Position numbers and translations under genes: made by a program
Shown: positions 24,535 to 32,311 of the stretch, piece after piece
Numbering within the stretch: the first letter of the stretch is position 1
Layout of the letters: the number at the start of each line of letters is the position of its first letter
Notes under the pieces: model-generated
Told to the model about the DNA's origin: nothing
Seen by the model: the letters and a program-made list of their open reading frames with translations, nothing else
Database searches by the model: none
Assembly (NCBI GenBank): GCA_902780585.1
Contig: CACZGA010000007.1
Coordinates: forward strand, 1-39,887
DNA length: 39,887 bases
From: an uncultured Erysipelotrichaceae bacterium
Lineage (GTDB): Bacteria; Bacillota_I; Bacilli_A; RF39; UBA660
Reading direction: 5' to 3'

Positions 24535-25131
24535 ATGAAAACTAAAATAATTAAAATTAATAATACAAATGATTATAATAAGTTTTTGAATAAACTATTT
24601 CTATACAAAAGTGTATTTTATTATAATACTCTCTTTGTAGTTGATACTAAAACAGATAATAAAATGCTTACTTATATAATAGAAGCTTTAAATATAAAAA
24701 ACCGCAAAAAAAGAATAACATATATCTATGATAATGCTTGTAAAACGATTGATGACGCAACACCTGAAAATATGTGTGGCTTTAAAAATGGTAAATGCTA
24801 CCTTCAACGTAGGTCAAAAAGTAATAAATGTAATGGTTGTTGTAGAAAATGTTTATATCAATCAAAAGAAGGTTGCCCAACTAAGAATTTGGCTTGTAAA
24901 TTATTTAACTGTTCAGAAGTAAAATCAAGATATAACATGATAACAGCTGATGATTTAAAAATATTACGCTTACTAAGTCTAAAAAACCAATTGGTTATAA
25001 AATCAGATTATTTTTCCAAAAGAGAAGATGTCTTAAAAGACTTATATGCTTACACTTTAACTTATTCTACTATAAGAGTAGTTTATAGATTAATTAAAAA
25101 CAACTATTTATTAAAAAAAGACGTATTATGA
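24535..25131 (+). CDS. Cysteine-rich protein of unknown function (10 Cys in the middle)
   Basis: A 198-residue soluble protein with ten Cys in 58 residues (69, 81, 88, 99, 102, 103, 106, 114, 121, 126), including CNGCCRKC and a GCPTKNLACKLFNC segment. Such a cluster suggests binding of Zn or Fe-S clusters. I believe similar hypothetical proteins occur in other Firmicutes, but I cannot name the family or function. The N-terminal 65 residues are mixed alpha/beta and the C-terminal 70 look helical, possibly a DNA-binding or interaction domain. It has its own extended -10 promoter and terminator, so it is a single-gene unit. Confidence 0.75.
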   Translation: MKTKIIKINNTNDYNKFLNKLFLYKSVFYYNTLFVVDTKTDNKMLTYIIEALNIKNRKKRITYIYDNACKTIDDATPENMCGFKNGKCYLQRRSKSNKCNGCCRKCLYQSKEGCPTKNLACKLFNCSEVKSRYNMITADDLKILRLLSLKNQLVIKSDYFSKREDVLKDLYAYTLTYSTIRVVYRLIKNNYLLKKDVL

Positions 25132-25133
25132 TT

Positions 25134-25155
25134 GCTTCTTAATAGAAGCTTTTTT
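25134..25155 (+). terminator. Rho-independent terminator of the Cys-rich gene
   Basis: Stem GCTTCT (25134-25139) with AGAAGC (25144-25149), a 4-base loop and six T. Confidence 0.75.
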
Positions 25156-25199
25156 CATTATATTTTAATAAAAAAATAGTAGAAAATGCCTAAAAAATA

Positions 25200-25208
25200 T
25201 GATAATAT
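25200..25208 (+). promoter_or_regulatory. Putative extended -10 (TGA-TAATAT) of the dnaG operon
   Basis: TGATAATAT, 26 bases before the dnaG ATG. The -35 region is unclear. Confidence 0.35.
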
Positions 25209-25234
25209 AAATTGGTACGGAAGGTAGGGGGACC

Positions 25235-26965
25235 ATGAACAACGATTTAGCTAATACAATTCGTAGTAAAGTAGATATCGTTGATATTATAGGGGAAAGA
25301 ATACCTCTAGTCGCTAAAGGAAAGAACTTCTTTTGTGTTTGTCCTTTCCATGATGATACAAATCCTTCCATGAGTGTTTCTCGTGAAAAGCAAATGTATA
25401 CTTGTTTTTCCTGTCATGCTACTGGTAATGTTTATACTTTTTTAATGAACTATGAACATATGGATTTTAAACAAGCATTAAAGTACTTAGGTGATAGAGT
25501 AGGCATTAATACTGGAAACATTCAAATAAAAAAGAAAACAACTAAATATGATAAATTATATGAAGCCTATCAATTTGCTTTAAAATATTATCAAAATAAT
25601 TTAAATAGTAATGTTGGTAAAACAGCTAAATCTTATTTAAAGGGTAGAAATATTGGTGAAGAGACTATTAAAGAATTTGAAATAGGTTTATCACTAGATT
25701 CCAAAGATGATTTAACTAAATTGTTAGAAAGCAAATCCTATGATTTAGTAACATTAAATAAAGCAGGTTTATCATCAGATAATCATGATATATATAATGA
25801 TAGAATAATGTTTCCTCTTTATGATATTTCTGGCAGAGTAGTTGGATTTAGTGGCCGTATATACAAAGACAATGGTCAAAATAAATATTTAAATACTAAA
25901 GAAACAGAAATATTTAAAAAAGGTGAAATGCTGTACCACTATCATATTGCTAAAGAAGAATGCCGTAAGAAAAATACTGTAATTGTAATGGAAGGTTTCA
26001 TGGATGTCATAAGAGCAAGTACCATAGGTATAAAAAATACTGTTGCCTTGATGGGAACGGCACTTACCAAAGATCAGATGCAATTAATAAAAAGGCTAGC
26101 TAGTACAATTATACTTTGTCTAGATGGTGATGATCCTGGAGTACACGCTACTCTAAGTATTGGTGAAGAATTCCAAAAAGAGGGTATTGAGGCCAAAGTA
26201 GTAATGCTACCTAACCCCGAAGACCCTGATAGCTTTATCTTAAAGAATGGTGCCGAAAGATTTAATAACTTATTAGATTCGGCTTTAAACTATACAGATT
26301 TTAAAATGTTAAAGTTAAAAGAAAAGGTAGATTTCCGTTCTGATGAAGAAAAAGCTAACTATATAAATAGAGTAATAGAAGAAACATCAAAAATAGATGA
26401 TGAGATAAGAAGAGAAGTAATATTAAAAAGACTTGCAAAAGAATTCGATATAGGATATAATACACTGGAAATGCGCATGAATAGGCTTCTCAAAAATAAA
26501 GAAGAAAAACAAGCAGAAATTCCATTCACACCCAAGAAAGCCGTTGATAAAAAAGATAAATACAGAAAAGCATTTGAACAAATAATATACTTTATGTTGA
26601 ACAATGATTGGATTATTACTCAGGTAGAAAAAGAGAGATTAATATTCCCTACGGAATCAATGAGAGCAACCTGTACAGAAATAATCTATTATTATAAACA
26701 GTATGGAGTAATCAATGTAGCTGATTTTTATACTTATGTTCAAGATAAAGAGAATATACTAGAATTTCTAAACAGTGTTTTAGCAGGTTCATATAAAGAA
26801 ACTACAGATATGAAAGAGTTACTAGAGTATTTCAGAGTAATTCGCGAATACAGCGAAAAACAAGAAATTAAGAGGCTCACTAATTTAATGAAGAAAGAAG
26901 TAGATCCAATAGAACAAGCTAAAATAGTTGAAAAGATTAGAAAGTTAAGGTTAGGAGATAATTAG
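25235..26965 (+). CDS. dnaG: DNA primase DnaG
   Basis: DnaG makes RNA primers at the replication fork. The 576 residues show the N-terminal CHC2-type zinc-binding domain (Cys36, His39, Cys57, Cys60), the RNA polymerase domain with a TOPRIM core ([13 protein letters not shown], with the acidic residue of motif EG, and LCLDGDDPG) and a C-terminal helicase-interaction region. The start has AGGTAGGGGG upstream. rpoD follows one base after its stop, the classic macromolecular-synthesis operon but without rpsU. Confidence 0.97.
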   Translation: MNNDLANTIRSKVDIVDIIGERIPLVAKGKNFFCVCPFHDDTNPSMSVSREKQMYTCFSCHATGNVYTFLMNYEHMDFKQALKYLGDRVGINTGNIQIKKKTTKYDKLYEAYQFALKYYQNNLNSNVGKTAKSYLKGRNIGEETIKEFEIGLSLDSKDDLTKLLESKSYDLVTLNKAGLSSDNHDIYNDRIMFPLYDISGRVVGFSGRIYKDNGQNKYLNTKETEIFKKGEMLYHYHIAKEECRKKNTVIVMEGFMDVIRASTIGIKNTVALMGTALTKDQMQLIKRLASTIILCLDGDDPGVHATLSIGEEFQKEGIEAKVVMLPNPEDPDSFILKNGAERFNNLLDSALNYTDFKMLKLKEKVDFRSDEEKANYINRVIEETSKIDDEIRREVILKRLAKEFDIGYNTLEMRMNRLLKNKEEKQAEIPFTPKKAVDKKDKYRKAFEQIIYFMLNNDWIITQVEKERLIFPTESMRATCTEIIYYYKQYGVINVADFYTYVQDKENILEFLNSVLAGSYKETTDMKELLEYFRVIREYSEKQEIKRLTNLMKKEVDPIEQAKIVEKIRKLRLGDN

Positions 26966-26966
26966 A

Positions 26967-28061
26967 ATGGTGGAAGTAATTAAAACTCTTGCTGAAAGAA
27001 AAGAAAAGTTACTATCAATTGGTAAAAAGCAAGGCTATGTAACTTATGAACAATTAGCAGATCAATTAAAAGGACTAGATGTAGATAGTGATACATTAGA
27101 TGAATTATATAATTTTTTAGTAGATAATAATATCGAAATAGTATCAGAAGATGGCAGTGATGATGCTACTGGTGGTGAAGAAATCACTGCAGATATGTCA
27201 GTTGAAAATCTAACGCTTTCCAAAGATGTTAAAATTAACGATCCAGTTAGAATGTACTTAAAAGAAATAGGACGTATTAATTTGTTAACTTCAGATGAAG
27301 AATTTGAATACGCTCAACGTGCTGTAGAAGGCGATGAAGAAGCAAAAAGAATGCTTGCTGAATCTAACTTACGTTTAGTAGTAAGTATTGCTAAAAGATA
27401 TGTAGGCCGTGGTATGTTATTCCTTGATTTAATTCAAGAAGGAAATATTGGTTTAATGAAAGCTGTAGATAAATTTGACCCAACAAAAGGTTATAAGTTT
27501 TCTACTTATGCTACTTGGTGGATAAGACAAGCTATCACCAGAGCAATAGCTGACCAAGCCAGAACAATTCGTGTTCCTGTCCACATGGTAGAAACAATTA
27601 ATAAACTAGCTAGAGTACAACGTCAATTAACTCAAGAGTTAAATAGAGAACCAACTGATGAAGAAATTGCTAAGAAATTAGGTATTAATGTAGATAAAGT
27701 AAGAGAAGTATATAAAATATCTCAAGACCCAGTTTCATTAGAAACACCAATCGGTGAAGAAGATGATTCTCATTTAGGAGACTTCATTAAAGATGAAAGA
27801 ACAATGGGCCCAGAAGAATATGCAACTGTTGAAATGTTAAAAGAAGAACTTAAAGGAGTTTTATCTACCCTAACAGAAAGAGAAGAAAAAGTATTAAGAT
27901 TACGTTTCGGATTAGACGATGGTCAATGCAGAACCTTAGAGGAAGTTGGTCAAATATTTGGTGTAACTCGTGAAAGAATTCGTCAAATTGAGGCTAAAGC
28001 CCTTCGTAAATTAAGACACCCATCACGTTCACGTAAATTAAAGGACTTTTTAACAGACTAA
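26967..28061 (+). CDS. rpoD: Primary RNA polymerase sigma factor RpoD/SigA
   Basis: The housekeeping sigma factor. The 364 residues show region 1.1 ([12 protein letters not shown]), region 1.2/2 ([55 protein letters not shown]), region 3 and region 4 ([18 protein letters not shown] and the helix-turn-helix [20 protein letters not shown]). Length and motifs are like Bacillus SigA. The conserved regions 2 and 4 match the -10 and -35 consensus boxes seen throughout the window. Its stop overlaps the trmK start by one base (TAATG). Confidence 0.98.
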   Translation: MVEVIKTLAERKEKLLSIGKKQGYVTYEQLADQLKGLDVDSDTLDELYNFLVDNNIEIVSEDGSDDATGGEEITADMSVENLTLSKDVKINDPVRMYLKEIGRINLLTSDEEFEYAQRAVEGDEEAKRMLAESNLRLVVSIAKRYVGRGMLFLDLIQEGNIGLMKAVDKFDPTKGYKFSTYATWWIRQAITRAIADQARTIRVPVHMVETINKLARVQRQLTQELNREPTDEEIAKKLGINVDKVREVYKISQDPVSLETPIGEEDDSHLGDFIKDERTMGPEEYATVEMLKEELKGVLSTLTEREEKVLRLRFGLDDGQCRTLEEVGQIFGVTRERIRQIEAKALRKLRHPSRSRKLKDFLTD

Positions 28062-28729
28062 TGAAAATAAATGCTAGATTAAAAAAAATAGGGGATTTAG
28101 TGGAAGCTAACTCCTTTTGTTTAGATGTAGGGTGTGATCACGCTTTATTAGATATTTATTTAATTAAGCAAAGAAAAATGGAACACGCAGTTGCATCCGA
28201 TATTGCCCCAGGCCCTTTGGAACAAGCTAAGAAAAATATCCAAAGAGAAGGACTAGAGGATCAAATTGAGACACGCTTAGGTCCAGGGCTAGAACCATAT
28301 ACAAAAGATATTAATACTATTATCATTTCTGGAATGGGTGGTAGAAATATAATAGGAATCCTAAAAGCTAAACCTAAAGTATTAAAACAGATTGATACAT
28401 TAATACTAAGCCCTAATAATTATCAAGAAGATGTCAAAAAATATATCTGTAAAAATGGTTTCTACATTGCTAATGAAGAATTTGTAAGAGACAATCGTTT
28501 TATATACCAAATTATTGTATTAAAACGAGGAGAAAGAAGATACACAAAAAAAGAATACTTCTTTGGACCTGTATTTTTAGAAAAAAAAGGCCCATTGTTT
28601 AGGGAATATTACACAAGAGAATTAAAATCAAGAGAGATATTACTCTCTATGTTACCTAAGAACTATTATTTAAAAAGACTACAAGTAAAAAAGGAAATAG
28701 CTATGATTCAAAAAGAAATTACAGACTAA
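28061..28729 (+). CDS. trmK: tRNA (adenine22-N1)-methyltransferase TrmK
   Basis: TrmK methylates N1 of adenine 22 in tRNA using S-adenosylmethionine. The 222 residues show the SAM-binding motif LDVGCDHALLDIYL near residue 20, ASDIAPGPLEQAKKNI, and the characteristic IISGMGGRNI and LSPNN segments. The C-terminal part forms the usual helical domain. It is coupled to rpoD, its usual neighbour in Bacilli. The Nif3-like gene that often follows is absent. Confidence 0.93.
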   Translation: MKINARLKKIGDLVEANSFCLDVGCDHALLDIYLIKQRKMEHAVASDIAPGPLEQAKKNIQREGLEDQIETRLGPGLEPYTKDINTIIISGMGGRNIIGILKAKPKVLKQIDTLILSPNNYQEDVKKYICKNGFYIANEEFVRDNRFIYQIIVLKRGERRYTKKEYFFGPVFLEKKGPLFREYYTRELKSREILLSMLPKNYYLKRLQVKKEIAMIQKEITD

Positions 28730-28741
28730 TCTTTCTTTTTT
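28710..28741 (+). terminator. Possible rho-independent terminator after trmK
   Basis: A-rich arm AAAAAGAAA (28710-28718) with TTTCTTTTT (28732-28740), a 13-base loop and an ending in T. AT-only and therefore weak. Confidence 0.5.
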
Positions 28742-28787
28742 GTAAAAAAATAGTTATAATGAACTTAAGTAAAATTTGAGGTGTTTC

Positions 28788-30035
28788 ATGAAAAGAATAC
28801 AAAGAATTATGATTCTATTCATATTATTATTTCTAAGTTACGTCAACGTATCTGCTCAAGATACAATTTATTCTTTGAATAAATATAAAGAAGAAGAACT
28901 AAATACAATTATAAGTGGCTATAAAGAAGATAATAAAAAAGATGGTTTTATAACAATAGGTAGTATTAAAAATAAAGATGATACACAATTGCCAATTATT
29001 GTTAAATTTAAAAAGACAGGGGAAATAGTATGGTCATATACTCACTTTTCGACTGAAGATGAATCAATTGTGTCAGTTAACTATTCATATCAAAATGATG
29101 TAGTAGATGGTTACTTATTACTAATACATAAAAAAGATAAAGATGTTTTAGTAAAGGTAGATTTATTAGGTATTAATTGTTGGGAAAGAGAATTAGATGG
29201 TTATTATGAAAAAATGATTTTAATAACCGATGATAATAATTATAATGTAATGTATCTATTAATAGGAGAAAAAGACGATAAAGCAATTATAGATACTTAT
29301 AACATGGATCTTAATTTTATGGAAAGAAAAGAGTTTCCTAAAGACGGATACCATACTTCTTTTAAAGATATTGCATCTATAAATAAGAACCAATATGCTT
29401 TGCTATATAATAGTAAAAAAGATGAAGAAGAAAAATATGAATTATGGCTTATAGATTGGAATAGTCAAGAAATAAAAAAAATAGATAATCCATTAGATAA
29501 ATATGAAGATTATCATTTATATAGTAATTATAATAGTTTTATTCTCTATGGAGTTACTTCTGAAGTAAAACTAAAAAAAGGTGCAGAAAGCTATTATCTA
29601 ATAAAATATAACCAAGAAGGAAACATGGAGTGGGAAAGTGTAGGAAATATTCCTGTTAACCCCCAAAAACCAATTGTATTAAGAGAATACAATGGTAACT
29701 ATTACTTACTATATGAAAACGATGATTCCAGTAAAGAAGTAATATTATTAGATCAAGAAGGAATTTATAAAGAAAAGAGAAAGAAAATTAATAATAATTA
29801 CTATACTTTTAATAACTTCTATGTCAAAGGAAAGACCCTTTATATTGTAGGACAAATACAATGTGGGGAAGATGATGATTGTAATTATAAAACAAATTCT
29901 TTATTCCTAGTAAGTGGTGAAGAAAAAGTAATTGAAGTAGAAGATAATGCTAGTACTGGAATATTAATATGTGTTGGATTATTAGTAGTTTTAACAGGAT
30001 TTTTAATTGTAATTAAGAAGAGGAGAAAAATTTAG
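28788..30035 (+). CDS. Secreted beta-rich surface protein with C-terminal NASTG-helix-KKRRK anchor
   Basis: The start at 28788 follows GAGGTG by 4 bases; an in-frame TTG at 28776 is upstream of that site. The 415-residue protein has a signal peptide (cleavage near VSA, residue about 22), then about 350 residues of repeating short beta strands with WS/WE-type turns (GEIVWSYTHF, GINCWERELDG, GNMEWESVGN, PQKPIVLREYN), which looks like a beta-propeller of the PQQ/kelch kind. It ends with NASTG, a hydrophobic segment and KKRRKI. That last block resembles a sorting signal. Family not identified. It lies just after trmK and before two pilin genes. Confidence 0.75.
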   Translation: MKRIQRIMILFILLFLSYVNVSAQDTIYSLNKYKEEELNTIISGYKEDNKKDGFITIGSIKNKDDTQLPIIVKFKKTGEIVWSYTHFSTEDESIVSVNYSYQNDVVDGYLLLIHKKDKDVLVKVDLLGINCWERELDGYYEKMILITDDNNYNVMYLLIGEKDDKAIIDTYNMDLNFMERKEFPKDGYHTSFKDIASINKNQYALLYNSKKDEEEKYELWLIDWNSQEIKKIDNPLDKYEDYHLYSNYNSFILYGVTSEVKLKKGAESYYLIKYNQEGNMEWESVGNIPVNPQKPIVLREYNGNYYLLYENDDSSKEVILLDQEGIYKEKRKKINNNYYTFNNFYVKGKTLYIVGQIQCGEDDDCNYKTNSLFLVSGEEKVIEVEDNASTGILICVGLLVVLTGFLIVIKKRRKI

Positions 30036-30046
30036 CCTCTTTTTTT
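30018..30046 (+). terminator. Rho-independent terminator of the beta-rich surface-protein gene
   Basis: Stem AAGAGG (30018-30023) with CCTCTT (30036-30041), a 12-base loop and a seven-T run. Confidence 0.7.
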
Positions 30047-30087
30047 ATTAAAAAAATAATAAAATATAGAACGAAATACTAAAAATT

Positions 30088-30096
30088 TGCTATAAT
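30088..30096 (+). promoter_or_regulatory. Extended -10 promoter (TGC-TATAAT) of the first pilin gene
   Basis: TGCTATAAT 22 bases before the ATG at 30118; the -35 region is poor. Confidence 0.6.
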
Positions 30097-30117
30097 GAAT
30101 AAGAAAGTAGGATGATT

Positions 30118-30678
30118 ATGAGAAATAATAAAGGATTTACCTTAATAGAATTATTAGTAATGTTAGTTGTATTAGGAATATTAATGGTAGTAGCAATACC
30201 AAACATTACAGGAATAATGAAAAACAATCGTTTAAATGCCTTAAAAGGGGATGCCCAACATATGGTAGAAAGAACCAATGTTATGGTAACCAAATCAAAA
30301 AATATTAGTAAACCAGCTGCTGGAGAATGTATAATATTTTCTCTAAATTATTTAAATACAAATGATGATTTAACTGCTGGACCAAATGATGGACTATATA
30401 ACCAAGAAGAATCATTTGTTATTTACACTAGGCAAGGGCAGAAATATGCATACTATGTAAGATTAATAGAAGAAGTAGATGGTAGAAACGTAGGCTTTGA
30501 TTTAATTAATTCAGATAATATTGAATACATAACAGCTGAAGAAGTAAAAGAAATAAATGATTTAGTAGGTATTTCTATAGTAGAATCTAGTGCTGATAAT
30601 ATAGAAATGGCAAAAGGAAATGCAAAAATACATAATATTTGTGGTGATAATATTAAGGCAGTTTACATGGAAAAATAA
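30118..30678 (+). CDS. Type IV pilin-like/pseudopilin protein
   Basis: A 186-residue protein with the class prepilin signature NKGFTLIELL, where processing by a prepilin peptidase would occur after Gly and Glu is at +5, followed by a helix (VMLVVLGILMVVAIP) that packs in the pilus core. The rest has a variable alpha/beta head with two Cys (about 68 and 176). ATG at 30118 is preferred over 30112, where the ribosome-binding site would be too close. The prepilin peptidase and the pilus motor genes are not in the window. It is 100 bases upstream of a second pilin. Confidence 0.85.
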   Translation: MRNNKGFTLIELLVMLVVLGILMVVAIPNITGIMKNNRLNALKGDAQHMVERTNVMVTKSKNISKPAAGECIIFSLNYLNTNDDLTAGPNDGLYNQEESFVIYTRQGQKYAYYVRLIEEVDGRNVGFDLINSDNIEYITAEEVKEINDLVGISIVESSADNIEMAKGNAKIHNICGDNIKAVYMEK

Positions 30679-30713
30679 AAAATGTAAATAAATGTCATTT
30701 TAAAAAAAATGTA

Positions 30714-30742
30714 TTGTCAAAAGAAAAAAAGCATGCTACGAT
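30714..30742 (+). promoter_or_regulatory. Strong promoter of the second pilin gene (TTGTCA-17-TACGAT, extended -10)
   Basis: TTGTCA (30714-30719), 17 bases, TACGAT (30737-30742) preceded by TGC. Among the better promoters in the window, consistent with a highly expressed pilin. Confidence 0.75.
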
Positions 30743-30779
30743 TAAAATGTAAAAAAAATAAAGAAAGAGAGTGAAGAAA

Positions 30780-31346
30780 ATGAGCAAAAAAGGATTTACC
30801 TTGATCGAGTTACTAGCCGTAATTACTATCATGGGTATATTGATGTTGGTTGCAATTCCAGCAGTTTCAAGAACAATCGAAAATTCAAGAAGGGATACAT
30901 TCGCAGATAACGTAGTTACTTACTTAAATACAGTAAGAAATGCAGTTTTAGCTGATGAGTTAAAATGTCAACCAACTGCAACTGAAACAGATTTAACTAA
31001 ATACAAAACTGTATCATCTGTAGGAGATGGAACTTACTATTTCGAAATTGATACATCATCAACAGCAACTCAAGACATGATGGAAAGTGTTGCTAGATCA
31101 TCTTGGGGTAATGCCGAAATGGTTGGATACATTAAATGGACTAAAGATGAAGGAGAAACTAAGTATTTTGCTTTTATCTCTGATGCATCAAATCACGGAA
31201 TGTTCAAAGAACAAGCTGAATTAAACATCAATAGAGGAACTGTTGTTGCTAACATCACTAAAGAAACTTGTGATTCAAGCGCTTGTACTGCTGCTCCAAC
31301 TGCACCTACTGATACTGGTGCACTAAAATGTGTAGGTAAGTATTAA
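30780..31346 (+). CDS. Type IV pilin-like major pilin candidate
   Basis: A 188-residue protein with the prepilin motif KKGFTLIELLAV (Glu at +5) and the hydrophobic helix up to residue about 28. The head domain carries four Cys (CQPTA, CDSS, SACTA and KCVGKY), which could form disulphides. It is read from ATG 30780, with AGAGAGTG upstream; GTG 30771 is also in frame. The codon use is regular and the promoter and terminator are strong, so this is probably the more abundant pilin. Pilin-like proteins next to no assembly genes could still serve the DNA-uptake pseudopilus with ComEA/ComEC, elsewhere in the window. Confidence 0.87.
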   Translation: MSKKGFTLIELLAVITIMGILMLVAIPAVSRTIENSRRDTFADNVVTYLNTVRNAVLADELKCQPTATETDLTKYKTVSSVGDGTYYFEIDTSSTATQDMMESVARSSWGNAEMVGYIKWTKDEGETKYFAFISDASNHGMFKEQAELNINRGTVVANITKETCDSSACTAAPTAPTDTGALKCVGKY

Positions 31347-31354
31347 AATAAAAT

Positions 31355-31380
31355 AAGACTTCATTAGAAGTCTTTTTTTT
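31355..31380 (+). terminator. Rho-independent terminator of the second pilin gene
   Basis: An 8-bp stem AAGACTTC (31355-31362) with GAAGTCTT (31367-31374), ATTA loop and eight T. Confidence 0.85.
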
Positions 31381-31388
31381 GTTATAAT
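31380..31388 (+). promoter_or_regulatory. Extended -10 promoter (TGT-TATAAT) of nfo
   Basis: TGTTATAAT immediately after the pilin terminator and 16 bases before the nfo start. Confidence 0.55.
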
Positions 31389-31403
31389 TAAATAGGTGAT
31401 TAT

Positions 31404-32294
31404 ATGTTATACATAGGAAGCCATGTAGGCTTTAATAAAAATACACAATTACTTGGTAGTGCCAAAGAAGCTTTAAAATATAAAGCCAATACTTTTATGT
31501 TTTATACAGGTGCCCCTCAAAATACTGCTAGAAGCCAAATTGTAGATGAATTAACCCTAGAAGCTCTTCAGTTATTAAAAGAAAATAATATAGATTATTC
31601 TAAAGTAATTGTACATGCTCCCTATATAATTAATTTATGTAATGAAGAAAAATTCTCTTTTTCAGTAGATTTCTTAACCGAAGAATTAGAAAGAGTAAAT
31701 CAATTAGGAATAAAATATTTAGTATTACACCCAGGAAGTCATGTAGGTCTAGGTATTGAAAAAGGTATAGATAATATCGTTAAAGGCATAAATATGGCTT
31801 TTCAAAATCTAGGTAAAACAAACAATGTGACAATACTTTTAGAAACAATGGCTGGTAAAGGTACAGAAGTTGGTTCTAACTTAGACGAAATAAAAAAAAT
31901 AATAGAAGGTATAGAAGATAAAGACCATATAGGTGTATGCTTAGATACTTGTCATTTAAATGATGCGGGTTATGATTTAAATAAATTTGATGAATATCTA
32001 AATGAATTTGATAAAACAATAGGTATTTCTAAAATAGGTTGTATTCATATTAATGATTCTAAGAATGAAAGATCATCGCATAAAGATAGACATGAAAATA
32101 TTGGATATGGGACTATTCCTTTTGATACTCTAATTAGTATTATTTATAATGAAAGACTAAAAGATATCCCTAGAATTCTAGAAACACCATATGTAGATAA
32201 ACTATATGCTCCATATAAACAAGAAATAGAAATGATTCGTAATAAAAAGTTTGATGATAATTTATTAGATAAAATTAGAATAGATAATAAATAA
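31404..32294 (+). CDS. nfo: Endonuclease IV (AP endonuclease)
   Basis: Endonuclease IV cuts DNA 5' of abasic sites in base excision repair, using three metal ions in a TIM barrel. The 296 residues show GSHVGFNKN, FMFYTGAPQN, VLHPGSH, ILLETMAGKGTEVG, GVCLDTCHLNDAGYDL and HINDSKNERSSHKDRHENIG, which supply the metal ligands (His, Glu, Asp). It begins with AGGTGATT upstream and is followed 18 bases later by a PBP gene in the same direction; no terminator separates them. Confidence 0.97.
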   Translation: MLYIGSHVGFNKNTQLLGSAKEALKYKANTFMFYTGAPQNTARSQIVDELTLEALQLLKENNIDYSKVIVHAPYIINLCNEEKFSFSVDFLTEELERVNQLGIKYLVLHPGSHVGLGIEKGIDNIVKGINMAFQNLGKTNNVTILLETMAGKGTEVGSNLDEIKKIIEGIEDKDHIGVCLDTCHLNDAGYDLNKFDEYLNEFDKTIGISKIGCIHINDSKNERSSHKDRHENIGYGTIPFDTLISIIYNERLKDIPRILETPYVDKLYAPYKQEIEMIRNKKFDDNLLDKIRIDNK

Positions 32295-32311
32295 TTATAG
32301 GAGACTTTATC

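Noticed and set aside
19559-25131. Complete phage-defence island around the DUF1016 gene
   Set aside because: Neighbours are a surface protein, a transporter and unknowns; no methylase, helicase or other defence gene and no integrase is present.
30662-30688. TTTACAT/ATGTAAA inverted repeat after the first pilin gene as a terminator
   Set aside because: The AT-only 7-bp stem has a 13-base loop and no following T-run.
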